A stretch of 15,548 bases of DNA from WHSW01 sp036794585. Lineage in GTDB: Bacteria > Actinomycetota > Thermoleophilia > Solirubrobacterales > 70-9. Below the pieces are notes generated by a model, which was not told the DNA's origin, searched no databases, and worked only from the letters and a program-made list of their open reading frames with translations. A program made the position numbers and the translations under genes. Location of the stretch: positions 1 through 15,548 of the forward strand of contig DAIRGH010000069.1 of NCBI GenBank assembly GCA_036794585.1, given 5' to 3'. This document shows positions 1 to 6,453 of this stretch, piece by piece. Numbering within the stretch: position 1 is the stretch's first letter; each line of letters starts with the position of its first letter.

Positions 1-1121
1 ACCCAGCCCCTGACCTCCTCGCTGTTCGCGCCGGTGCCGGCGGTGGGGGGGTCGCCGGCGGTGGGTCGAGTGATCGCGTCCACCCGCTGCTCCGGCGGCA
101 CCACCCAGATCTCCTCGCCCGCGTCCTGGTCGGCCCGCTGGCCACCGAGGGCGACGCAGCGGGTCTCCGCCAGCACCTGGACGTCGAAGATCTCCTCGAC
201 GCCGGACTCGAACTCGAGCGTCGCGATGGTGTCGCCGGTCTGGAGGTTGAGGACCCCGACGCCGCACTTGAGCTCGTCGTGGTGTTCGGCGATCGGAGCC
301 CCGCCGAAGATCGCGGTCTCCCGAATTCGCGACAGGCCGACGAAGGCGAGCGGCCCGTGACACGCGAGCCCGCGGGCGTATCCGGGCACGGTCGCGATCG
401 ACTCGCGCCGCCCCGTCTGGAGGTCCACCGATTCGAGCGCCCCCAAGCCGGAGTTGAGGACCAGCAGGCGACCCTCGTGCCAGCGCGGCGAGTGGGGCAT
501 GGCGAGGCCGGAGGTCACCGCCTCGCCGCTGGCGACGTCGAGCACGCACCCGCTGTCGTTGCGGGCCTCGCGCCAGCCTCCCGGCTGGTCGGTTTGGGCC
601 ATCACCGTGACGAACGCCGGCGCCCCATCTCGCATCGCCACCCCGTTGAGGTGGCACCTGTCCTCCGCCGCCAGCCGGCTGACGAACGGCGGTCGCCACC
701 GGGGCACGAAGTTGTACTCCGGGTGGACGTTGGCGAGGCAGGAGAAGAGCGTGTTGACCACCCAGAGCTCCCGTTGCCTGTCCGCGTCACGGCCCCAGGC
801 GACCTCGTGACAGTGGATGCCGCCGGTGACGGTCGCAGAGCGCGCCAGGTAACAGCGATCGAAGCGCCCCGGGGGAGGGAGGTCGCGGGCAATTCGTGAG
901 TTGTCTGCCAGAAACCAGATCTGGCCCTTGGTGCCGATCGCCACGGACTCGGGGTCCGCCGCCACCCCCATCGCCTGGTCGAACGTGTGGAAGGAGAAGT
1001 GAAGGCCGCTCTCGCCGCTGCCGATCGCGACCAGCTTTCCCGCCTGATAGGTCGAGACCAGCAGCGAGCACCGTGCCTGGCGGAGGACATCGGGGAACGA
1101 AGCGCTATGGCGGTAACGCAC
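1..1121 (-). CDS. TIGR03032 / DUF4915 family protein (C-terminus cut by window edge)
   Basis: The frame is open from a GTG at 1121-1119 to the window edge, giving about 373 codons without a stop. Residues 23-30 read STYQAGKL, 119-130 read LWVVNTLFSCLA, about 138-146 read FVPRWRPPF and 154-160 read DRCHLNG. All are hallmarks of the TIGR03032/DUF4915 family, which looks beta-propeller-like and has no established biochemical role. Further on, 'TDQPGGWRE' and 'ELKCGVGVLNLQTG' also fit the family. The GTG is the only usual start codon after the in-frame stop at 1212-1214, although the roughly 30 upstream codons also read plausibly as protein. There is no signal peptide, so it is probably cytoplasmic. 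The last visible stretch is Gly/Thr/Pro-rich, suggesting the true end lies close to the window edge. The gene is divergent from the ArsR operon. Family assignment is secure; function is unknown. Confidence 0.88.
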   Translation of the reverse strand, partial: MRYRHSASFPDVLRQARCSLLVSTYQAGKLVAIGSGESGLHFSFHTFDQAMGVAADPESVAIGTKGQIWFLADNSRIARDLPPPGRFDRCYLARSATVTGGIHCHEVAWGRDADRQRELWVVNTLFSCLANVHPEYNFVPRWRPPFVSRLAAEDRCHLNGVAMRDGAPAFVTVMAQTDQPGGWREARNDSGCVLDVASGEAVTSGLAMPHSPRWHEGRLLVLNSGLGALESVDLQTGRRESIATVPGYARGLACHGPLAFVGLSRIRETAIFGGAPIAEHHDELKCGVGVLNLQTGDTIATLEFESGVEEIFDVQVLAETRCVALGGQRADQDAGEEIWVVPPEQRVDAITRPTAGDPPTAGTGANSEEVRGW

Positions 1122-1268
1122 CTCGCGCCAGCCCTCGGGGGCGGCCTGATCGTTGCGTTCGTAGGCGCTCTGATCTACGGCGGCTCGTGAGGAGGCGTCG
1201 ATTTCGCCAGCCTACACGGGCGTTGCGGGGCTTCTGGCTCTCGGAAGGCGCCCAGAATGCCGCTTCGC

Positions 1269-1294
1269 TAATCTACAACCAGATGGTTGTAGAT
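1269..1294 (+). promoter_or_regulatory. ArsR operator palindrome over the start codon, with -10-like TAATCT
   Basis: ATCTACAACC (1271-1280) and GGTTGTAGAT (1285-1294) form a perfect 10-bp inverted repeat around the 4-nt spacer AGAT. The arsR ATG (1283-1285) lies at its centre. TAATCT at 1269-1274 is a -10-like hexamer 8 nt before the ATG, and there is no Shine-Dalgarno sequence. The dyad is the right size for a dimeric winged-helix ArsR repressor, and its place over the start suggests autoregulation. The symmetry is seen directly; operator function is inferred. Confidence 0.7.
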
Positions 1295-1630
1295 GAGCTC
1301 ACCGACGGCCGCATGGACGAGTTATTCCACGCGCTGTCCGATGCCACCCGCCGCGACATCCTGCGCCGCTGCGCAGGGGCCGAGCCATCGGTGTCGCGAC
1401 TGGCGGCGGCCTATCCGATGAGCTTCGCGGCGGTGCAGAAGCACGTCGCGGTGCTCGAGCGCAGCGGCCTGGTTACCAAGCAGCGCCGCGGGCGCGAGCA
1501 GCTCGTGCGCACGGACGTCGGTGCCGTCAGCCGAGCGCGACAGGCCCTCGACGAGCTCGAGACGACCTGGCGCGGGCGAGTGGAGCGGATGTCTGATCTG
1601 CTCCAGGCAACGAAGGGAGAACGTGGATGA
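1283..1630 (+). CDS. ArsR-family winged helix-turn-helix repressor
   Basis: A 115-residue winged helix-turn-helix protein. 'LFHALSDATRRDILRR' (about 14-29) is the typical first helix of ArsR repressors. The HTH follows as 'VSRLAAAYPMSFAAVQKHVAVLERSGLV', with the recognition helix at about 47-60 and the wing at 'TKQRRGREQ'. The metal-binding ELCVCDL motif of SmtB/ArsR sensors is absent and only one cysteine (C30) is present, so it is probably not a metal sensor. It fits the ArsR subgroup usually paired with SRPBCC proteins. The frame is open far upstream, but the ATG at 1283 is preferred because homologues typically begin MVVDxL and because the operator and -10-like element sit exactly there. 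Its TGA overlaps the ATG of the SRPBCC gene (ATGA), so the two are translationally coupled. It probably represses its own operon. Confidence 0.9.
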   Translation: MVVDELTDGRMDELFHALSDATRRDILRRCAGAEPSVSRLAAAYPMSFAAVQKHVAVLERSGLVTKQRRGREQLVRTDVGAVSRARQALDELETTWRGRVERMSDLLQATKGERG

Positions 1631-2112
1631 GCGTTACGAGCGTCGACAAGGACTTCGACAGCCTGACCATCACGCTGGTCGCCGATTTCGATACGCCGGT
1701 CGAGCGCGTTTGGGATCTGTGGGCAGACCCGCGGAAGCTGGAGCGCTGGTGGGGCCCGCCGGGCTACCCCGCGACGTTCGAAAAGCACGACCTGTCGCCC
1801 GGCGGCGAGGTCACCTACTTCATGACCGGTCCGGAGGGCGACAGGCACCACGGCCTGTGGCGGGTCACGTCGGTCGACCCGCCGGCCTCGCTCGAGTTCG
1901 CCGATGCCTTTGCCGACGAGAACGGCAACGTGAAGGACGACATGCCGGGCAGCACGATCACCGTGCGGTTCACCGAGCTCGACGGCGGCACCCGCATGGA
2001 GCTTCGCTCCGCGCACGAGACCAAGGAGCAGATGCAGGAGCTGATCGACATGGGCGCGCTCGAGGGCCTGCAGCAGTCGGTCGGTCAGATGGACGCCCTG
2101 CTCGCCGAGTGA
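1627..2112 (+). CDS. SRPBCC (AHSA1/START-like) domain protein
   Basis: A 161-residue single-domain protein of the helix-grip fold. 'ITLVADFDTPVERVWDLWADPRKLERWWGPP' is the characteristic AHSA1/SRPBCC opening: a beta strand, then the V-x-x-V-W-x-x-W-x-D-P helix and the RWWGPP turn. 'GGEVTYFMTGPEG' and 'GLWRVTSVDPPASLEF' follow as central strands. The C-terminal helix (about 135-160, 'TKEQMQELIDMGALEGLQQSVGQMDALLAE') closes the hydrophobic cavity. Members bind hydrophobic ligands or act as Hsp90 co-chaperone-like modules, and the ligand here cannot be read from sequence. The ATG overlaps the arsR stop codon, and one nucleotide separates its own stop from the next start. Presence of the ArsR gene suggests the ligand, or its effect, controls the operon (inference). 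Confidence 0.9.
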   Translation: MSVTSVDKDFDSLTITLVADFDTPVERVWDLWADPRKLERWWGPPGYPATFEKHDLSPGGEVTYFMTGPEGDRHHGLWRVTSVDPPASLEFADAFADENGNVKDDMPGSTITVRFTELDGGTRMELRSAHETKEQMQELIDMGALEGLQQSVGQMDALLAE

Positions 2113-2113
2113 C

Positions 2114-2713
2114 ATGTCGGCAACCGTTCTCTACATGTCCATGTCCCTCGACGGGTTCATCGCCGGGCCCAATGAGACACCCGATAACGGCCTCGGCGAC
2201 GGCGGCCACCGGCTGCATGAGTGGGCCTTGACGGATACCGACGCCGACCACACGGGACGCTCCAGCCGTCCGGCGGGCGTCAACGGCGAGGTATTCGACG
2301 AGTTCATGACCACTGGGGCGATCGTCGCCGGCCGGGGGACCTTCGAGCCGGCCGGCGGCTGGGGCGGTGACCACCACGACGGCGTGCCGATCTTCATCCT
2401 CACCCGCCGCGACCCCACCGATTTGAGGCAGTGGCCGCTGGTCACCTACGTGAACGACGTCACGACTGCGATGACTCAAGCCAAGGAGGCCGCGGGCTCA
2501 AAGAACGTGGGGGTCCAGGGCGCCGGTACCGCGCAGCTCGCACTTGCGGCCGGCGTCCTCGACGAGATCGAGCTCCATGTCATCCCGGTGCTCTTCGGCC
2601 AAGGGCGCCGCCTGTTCGAGGGCCTCGCCCCCGAGCAGATCGAGCTCGAGCGCACCCGGATCCTCCAGGGCGAGGGCGGCGTCACCCACATGCGCTACCG
2701 GGTCCAGCGCTGA
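2114..2713 (+). CDS. Dihydrofolate reductase-family (RibD C-terminal domain) protein
   Basis: A 199-residue protein of the RibD_C/DHFR-like family. 'VLYMSMSLDGFIAGPNE' (about 5-21) is the standard N-terminal strand and loop of YyaP/YwjB-type proteins. 'IVAGRGTFEPAGGWGG' is the nucleotide-binding helix region. The C-terminal 'VGVQGAGTAQLALAAGVLDEIELHVIPVLFGQGRRLFEGL' matches the RibD_C pattern for NADPH binding and the following strands. The family uses NADPH, but the substrate of stand-alone members is generally unknown and this is not a proven folate enzyme. It is the third gene of the ArsR operon, starting one nucleotide after the SRPBCC stop. ArsR, SRPBCC and DHFR-like genes are often found together in actinobacteria (from memory of the families), so shared regulation is likely. 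Confidence 0.9.
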   Translation: MSATVLYMSMSLDGFIAGPNETPDNGLGDGGHRLHEWALTDTDADHTGRSSRPAGVNGEVFDEFMTTGAIVAGRGTFEPAGGWGGDHHDGVPIFILTRRDPTDLRQWPLVTYVNDVTTAMTQAKEAAGSKNVGVQGAGTAQLALAAGVLDEIELHVIPVLFGQGRRLFEGLAPEQIELERTRILQGEGGVTHMRYRVQR

Positions 2714-2721
2714 GGTCAGCG
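2708..2721 (+). terminator. Weak hairpin at the end of the ArsR operon
   Basis: CGCTGA (2708-2713) and TCAGCG (2716-2721) form a short inverted repeat beginning inside the last codons of the DHFR-like gene. The spacer is only 2 nt and no T-run follows, so a strong intrinsic terminator is unlikely. It is the only hairpin I see between the two operons. Confidence 0.2.
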
Positions 2722-2742
2722 TTCCTCCGCGGTCCGGGCGCG

Positions 2743-2769
2743 ATCGCCAGGGCGTAGAGTCCTGGCGAT
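2743..2769 (+). promoter_or_regulatory. Start-codon inverted repeat with TAGAGT -10-like element
   Basis: ATCGCCAGG (2743-2751) and CCTGGCGAT (2761-2769) are perfect 9-bp inverted arms around a 9-nt loop. The loop holds TAGAGT (2755-2760), a -10-like hexamer 7 nt before the ATG at 2768, and the right arm contains the first two bases of that ATG. With no Shine-Dalgarno sequence, this looks like a leaderless promoter embedded in an operator for the amino-acid transporter operon. If transcription starts further upstream, it could instead be an mRNA hairpin masking the start. Confidence 0.5.
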
Positions 2770-3523
2770 GGAGAGCGCGGCGCAGGATGGGCAGCTCGTC
2801 CAGCTCGAAAACGTCCGCAAGAGCTTCGGCGACAACCTCGTCCTCGACGACGTCGATCTCGAGATCGGCCGTGGTGAGGCGGTGGTGATCGCCGGCCCTT
2901 CGGGTTCGGGCAAGTCGACGATGCTGCGCTGCATCAACGGCCTCGAGCCGATCGACTCCGGCACGGTCCGGTTCGACGGGCGCACGGTCGAGACCTCAGG
3001 ACGCGAGATCTACGCGATCCGCGCTCAGATCGGCATGGTCTTCCAGCAGTTCAACCTGTTCCCGCACATGACGGTGCTCGACAACGTCACCCTGGCGCCG
3101 CTGGAGGTCGAGGGGGCCTCGAACGAGGAGGGCCGAAAGCGGGCGCTGGCGCTGCTCGAGCGGGTCGGGATTCCCGAGAAGGCTGACGACTACCCGGCCG
3201 ATCTCTCCGGAGGCCAGCAGCAACGCGTGGCGATCGCGCGGGCGCTTGCGGTTGAGCCGAAGCTGATGCTCTTCGACGAGCCGACCTCGGCGCTCGACCC
3301 GGAGATGATCCGCGAGGTGCTCGACGTGATGCGCGATCTCGCCCGCGGCGGGATGACGATGATCGTCGTCACCCACGAGATGGGCTTCGCCCGAGAGGTC
3401 TGTGACCGAATCCTCTTCATCGACGGGGGGCGGATCATCGAGCAGGGCACCCCGGACGAGTTCTTCAACAAGACGACGAGCGAACGAGCGAAGGAGTTCG
3501 TTGACAAGATCATCCACCACTGA
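2768..3523 (+). CDS. Polar amino-acid ABC transporter ATP-binding protein (GlnQ/GluA-like)
   Basis: A 251-residue ABC ATPase with every catalytic motif intact: Walker A GPSGSGKST (43-51), Q-loop with Q93/Q94 in MVFQQFNLFPH, signature LSGGQQQR (146-153), Walker B LMLFDEP (166-172), D-loop SALD (174-177) and the switch His in VTHEMGFA (H203). 'FQQFNLFPHMTVLDNV' and 'VTHEMGFAREVCDRI' are typical of the polar amino-acid uptake subfamily (GlnQ, HisP, GluA). It hydrolyses ATP on the cytoplasmic face to drive the two permeases encoded downstream. It is the first gene of a four-gene operon, and the ATG sits 7 nt after TAGAGT. The next gene follows after 27 nt. Confidence 0.95.
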   Translation: MESAAQDGQLVQLENVRKSFGDNLVLDDVDLEIGRGEAVVIAGPSGSGKSTMLRCINGLEPIDSGTVRFDGRTVETSGREIYAIRAQIGMVFQQFNLFPHMTVLDNVTLAPLEVEGASNEEGRKRALALLERVGIPEKADDYPADLSGGQQQRVAIARALAVEPKLMLFDEPTSALDPEMIREVLDVMRDLARGGMTMIVVTHEMGFAREVCDRILFIDGGRIIEQGTPDEFFNKTTSERAKEFVDKIIHH

Positions 3524-3550
3524 TTCGACGGGGGGAGAGATGGAAGAGAG

Positions 3551-4453
3551 ATGAGGACGGCAACGAAATGGCGCTGGATCGCGATCGCCACGCTGGTGCT
3601 TGCGGCGCTGACGCTGATCGCCTGCGGCGACGACGATGACGAGGACGGTGGCGGTGAAGCGACCGCGGTCGAGGAGTTCCCCGCCGGCACGACGATGGCG
3701 GAGATCCAGGAGGCCGGCGAGCTGAGGATCGGGGTCAAGTACGACGTCCCTCCGTTCGGGCTCAACAACCCGCAGACGGGTGAGGTCGAGGGCTTCGACG
3801 TCGATCTCGGCACCTACATCGCCGACAAGCTCGGGGTCGAGGTCACGACCCGCGAGGCGACCTCCGACAACCGGATCCCGCTGCTCGTCGACGACCGGAT
3901 CGACCTGATCCTGTCGACGATGACGATCACCGAGGAGCGCGATCTCGAGATCGACTTCTCCGAGCCGTACTACGTCGCCAACGGCGACGTGCTCGTGCCC
4001 GAGGGCTCCGACATCCAGACGCTCGACGACCTGAACGGTCAGCGGGTCTGTACGGCGCTGGGATCGACCTACGCCGAGACGATCGAGAAGGAGGCCCCTC
4101 AGGCCGACCTGCGGCTGGTCGACCTCTATTCGGAGTGCTTCGATCAGATCCAGACCGGGGCAGTGGACGCGGTCTCGACCGACAACGTGATCCTCACCGG
4201 GATGGTGATCCAGGATCCGTCGCTGCAGATCCTCGGGCTCGAGTACACGACCGAGCCGTACGGGATCGGGATCCCGGAGGGCGACACCGAGATGAAGGAG
4301 TTCGTCGACGAGACCCTTGCCGAGTACATCGAAAGCGGCGCCTGGCAGGAGGCCTACGACGAGTGGGTCGGCCAGCACGTCCCCGAGGACCAGCAGCAGG
4401 GACCGCCGGACATCACCCTCGAGGAGGCGCTGAAGCTGTTCCCGCTCGAGTAG
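3551..4453 (+). CDS. Amino-acid ABC transporter substrate-binding lipoprotein (GluB-like, SBP family 3)
   Basis: A 300-residue lipoprotein. Basic n-region, hydrophobic segment and lipobox LIAC put the lipidated cysteine at C25, followed by an acidic linker (about 26-45). The family-3 binding domain begins near 'ELRIGVKYDVPPFGL' (57-71). 'GFDVDLGTYIADKLGV' and TITEERD carry the expected ligand residues: R130 for the alpha-carboxylate and D211 (VSTDN) for the alpha-amino group, by family analogy. C167 and C196 lie where the corynebacterial GluB protein also has a cysteine pair, suggesting a disulfide. 'KYDxPxxGLxNP' and 'YSxC' also recall GluB. Together with the gene order this points to glutamate or a related acidic or polar amino acid, which is not proven. 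Purine-rich DNA upstream (3530-3550) supplies the ribosome binding site. Confidence 0.92.
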   Translation: MRTATKWRWIAIATLVLAALTLIACGDDDDEDGGGEATAVEEFPAGTTMAEIQEAGELRIGVKYDVPPFGLNNPQTGEVEGFDVDLGTYIADKLGVEVTTREATSDNRIPLLVDDRIDLILSTMTITEERDLEIDFSEPYYVANGDVLVPEGSDIQTLDDLNGQRVCTALGSTYAETIEKEAPQADLRLVDLYSECFDQIQTGAVDAVSTDNVILTGMVIQDPSLQILGLEYTTEPYGIGIPEGDTEMKEFVDETLAEYIESGAWQEAYDEWVGQHVPEDQQQGPPDITLEEALKLFPLE

Positions 4454-4487
4454 TGCGGATCGCCCTCGCCGAGTCGAGGAGAGGAGA

Positions 4488-5150
4488 GTGAGCGAGCTCT
4501 GGGAAGTGCTCCAAGAGCACTTCCCGGAGTTCAGCTCGGGTCTTTGGGTCACCACCCGCCTGGTCGTGGCCGCGTTCCTGATCGCGATGGCGGTCGGGAC
4601 GGTGGTCGCCGCGATGCGGATCGCGCCGGTGCGCTGGCTCAACCGGCTCGGCGGCATCTACGTCGAGGCGTTCCGGAACGTGCCCCTGCTGGTGCTGCTG
4701 TTCATCGCCTTCTCCGGGTTCCCGCGGGCGGGCGTTTCGGTGGGACAGTGGGCAGCCGGCGTCGGTTGCCTCGGGCTGTACACCGCCGCCTACATCGCCG
4801 AGGCGCTGCGATCGGGAGTGTTCGCCGTCTCCAAGGGTCAGATCGAGGCGGCGCTCTCGCTCGGGCTCACGTACGCCCGGACGATGCGGTTGATCATCCT
4901 GCCGCAGGCGTTCCGGACGGTCATTCCGGCGCTCGGCAGCCTCGTGTTGGCGATGATCAAGAACTCGGCGATCGTCGGCGGGTCGCTGGTCGCCCTCCCC
5001 GATCTGCTCAACCGGACCCGGAGGATCGCCTCCGATACGGGCCAGTTCAACGAGGTCTTCTTCTGGGGCGCGTTCGGCTTCCTCCTGCTGACTCTGACCG
5101 TAACCGTCGCGATCCGCTACCTCGAGCGCCGCTTTGCGATCAGGCGGTAG
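4488..5150 (+). CDS. Amino-acid ABC transporter permease (GluC/HisM-like)
   Basis: A 220-residue inner-membrane permease of the HisMQ family. 'FSSGLWVTTRLVVAAFLIAMAVGTVVAAMR' opens the transmembrane domain and 'YVEAFRNVPLLVLLFIAF' is the conserved RNxPL segment. The cytoplasmic EAA loop appears as 'GQIEAALSLGLTYARTMRLIILPQAFRTVIPALGS' (about 118-152), the contact site for the ATPase. 'MIKNSAIVGGSLVALPDLL' and a final helix ending in ERRFAIRR complete the usual length. The GTG start at 4488 directly follows a purine-rich Shine-Dalgarno stretch (GAGGAGAGGAGA), 34 nt after the binding-protein stop. It forms the channel with the permease encoded next. Confidence 0.93.
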   Translation: MSELWEVLQEHFPEFSSGLWVTTRLVVAAFLIAMAVGTVVAAMRIAPVRWLNRLGGIYVEAFRNVPLLVLLFIAFSGFPRAGVSVGQWAAGVGCLGLYTAAYIAEALRSGVFAVSKGQIEAALSLGLTYARTMRLIILPQAFRTVIPALGSLVLAMIKNSAIVGGSLVALPDLLNRTRRIASDTGQFNEVFFWGAFGFLLLTLTVTVAIRYLERRFAIRR

Positions 5151-5153
5151 CGC

Positions 5154-5972
5154 GTGGAGTACCTCTTCAACCCCGACAACTGGGAATGGGTGGTCACCGG
5201 GAACAACTTCAAGTTCCTGCTCGAGGGCTTCCTGATCAACCTCGAGATCGCCGCGATCGGGATCGTCTTCTCGCTCATCTTCGGCCTCCTGCTGGCCCTG
5301 ATGCGGATCTCGAACTCGCGGCTGATCAGCGTTCCCGCCGGGATCTGGGTCGACGTCTGGCGCAACATCCCGCTGATCCTGATGATCCTCTACCTCGGCC
5401 TGTTCGCCGTCCCCACCTCGTGGGGTAGGGCATGGGCGGACAACGTCCCGGGATGGTTCCCGGAGGCGCTTCAGGACGAGCTCGTCCTCGGCGCGCTCCT
5501 CGCGCTGATCCTCTACAACTCCGCGGTCCTCTGCGAGATCATGCGCTCGGGGATCCTCTCCCTCGACCGCGGCCAGCGGGAGGCCGCGGCTTCGCTCGGG
5601 CTCACCTACACGCAGCAGATGCGGTTCGTGATCCTTCCGCAGGGCCTGCGGCGGATGGTGCCGGCGACGGTCTCGCAGCTGATCACGCTGAACAAGGACA
5701 CGACGCTGGTGACGATCCTCGGCATCAACGAGGTCCTCAGCCACGCGAACGCGATCACCGGGGCCGTCTTCTTCGGCGGCGTCCCGGCGCCGATCCTTCA
5801 GGTCTACCTGATGGTCGGCTTCCTCTTCATCATCGTCAACTACTCGCTCTCACGCCTCTCACGCCGGCTCGAGATCCGCGAGCGACAGCGCACCGGGACG
5901 ACGCTGCGCCGCGTTGAGGGGCTCGAAGATCAGGTCGCCCTCGAGACCGACCTGGCGGCCCCGCCTCGTTAG
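5154..5972 (+). CDS. Amino-acid ABC transporter permease (GluD-like)
   Basis: A 272-residue second permease of the HisMQ family. 'FLINLEIAAIGIVFSLIFGLLLALMR' is the first membrane segment and 'VWRNIPLILMILYLGLF' the RNxPL region. The EAA loop reads 'GQREAAASLGLTYTQQMRFVILPQGLRRMVPATVS' (about 141-175), followed by 'LNKDTTLVTILGINEVL'. The C-terminal tail after the last helix is charged and extends about 30 residues. The GTG start lies 3 nt after the stop of the first permease with no clear Shine-Dalgarno sequence, so translation is probably coupled. It is the last gene of the operon and converges on the VOC gene, whose stop codon is 10 nt away. Confidence 0.93.
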   Translation: MEYLFNPDNWEWVVTGNNFKFLLEGFLINLEIAAIGIVFSLIFGLLLALMRISNSRLISVPAGIWVDVWRNIPLILMILYLGLFAVPTSWGRAWADNVPGWFPEALQDELVLGALLALILYNSAVLCEIMRSGILSLDRGQREAAASLGLTYTQQMRFVILPQGLRRMVPATVSQLITLNKDTTLVTILGINEVLSHANAITGAVFFGGVPAPILQVYLMVGFLFIIVNYSLSRLSRRLEIRERQRTGTTLRRVEGLEDQVALETDLAAPPR

Positions 5973-5982
5973 CGCTCGCCGG

Positions 5983-6441
5983 CTAGGAGTTCTCGGCGGC
6001 GAACTGCGCGGGGTCCGGGATCTCGATCGGGCCCTCCTTCGGCTGGCCGATGCGAAGCGCGTTGCCGAATGGGTCGCGGAGGCCGCAGTCGGTGCCGTAG
6101 AAGCGCTCGGTCGGCTCCTCGGTGAACTCGACGCCCTTGGCGACCAGCTCCTCGTAGGTCTTGTGGATGTCGTCGACGACGAAGATCCCGACCATGCCCA
6201 GAGCGCCCTTGGTCAACAGCTCGCGGATCTGCTCCGCCGTGGCCTCGTCGTGGACCGGTGGCCCGGGCTTCTCCAGCAGGATCTGGCGATCGGGCTCGCC
6301 GGGGACGTTGACGGTCAGCCACCGCATGAAGCCGAGGTCGGCGTCGGTGTGCACTTCGAGGCCGAGCTTGCCGACGTAGAAGTCGAGCGCCTGGTCCTGA
6401 TCGAGGACGTAAACCTGTGAATGCGTGATTTTCTTGAGCAT
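5983..6441 (-). CDS. VOC (glyoxalase/bleomycin-resistance fold) family protein
   Basis: A 152-residue vicinal-oxygen-chelate protein with two beta-alpha-beta-beta-beta halves. 'THSQVYVLDQDQALDFYVGKLGLEV' is the first half, with H7 where the metal His usually sits and E57 (RQILLEKPG) a possible second ligand. 'MVGIFVVDDIHKTYEELVAKGVEF' and 'RDPFGNALRIGQP' form the second half. The usual Glu after DPxGN is replaced here (ALRI), so the classical glyoxalase metal site looks incomplete. Lyase, dioxygenase or drug-binding roles are all possible. It lies 9 nt downstream of the AraC-type gene on the same strand. It may also be transcribed alone, because TAGCTT (6453-6448, overlapping the AraC stop) lies 6 nt before its ATG. 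Confidence 0.9.
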   Translation of the reverse strand: MLKKITHSQVYVLDQDQALDFYVGKLGLEVHTDADLGFMRWLTVNVPGEPDRQILLEKPGPPVHDEATAEQIRELLTKGALGMVGIFVVDDIHKTYEELVAKGVEFTEEPTERFYGTDCGLRDPFGNALRIGQPKEGPIEIPDPAQFAAENS

Positions 6442-6447
6442 TCGGCG

Positions 6448-6453
6448 AAGCTA
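6448..6453 (-). promoter_or_regulatory. TAGCTT -10-like element before the VOC gene
   Basis: On the minus strand TAGCTT precedes the VOC ATG by 6 nt and contains the TAG stop codon of the upstream AraC-type gene. The spacing matches a leaderless start, and no Shine-Dalgarno sequence is visible. This would allow the VOC gene its own transcript. Seen as a motif; function inferred. Confidence 0.4.

Noticed and set aside
279..899. Plus-strand open frame of 206 codons
   Set aside because: Antisense to the TIGR03032 gene, whose conserved motifs are read on the minus strand throughout this stretch.
1122..1268. About 150 bp between the TIGR03032 gene and the ArsR promoter
   Set aside because: I looked for a small gene or RNA and found none. 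The minus-strand frame reads on plausibly to a stop at 1212-1214 but offers no start codon other than the GTG at 1121.
896..1282. Upstream extension of the ArsR frame
   Set aside because: The extension is antisense to the TIGR03032 gene and Arg/Pro-rich. The ArsR fold, operator and -10-like element all place the start at 1283.
3540..3554. Four-codon mini-ORF (MEER) whose TGA overlaps the binding-protein ATG
   Set aside because: Very short and made of the same purine-rich bases that serve as the ribosome binding site, so probably incidental.
2996..4657. Long minus-strand open frame (553 codons) opposite the ATPase and binding-protein genes
   Set aside because: It is antisense to two intact, recognisable genes. 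Its composition (Arg, Asp, Leu, Val, His repeats) is that of a shadow frame in GC-rich DNA.
4413..5744. Minus-strand open frame of 443 codons opposite the two permeases
   Set aside because: Low-complexity, highly charged translation (EDQREE, PDRDHRP) with no family motifs; a shadow of the permease genes.
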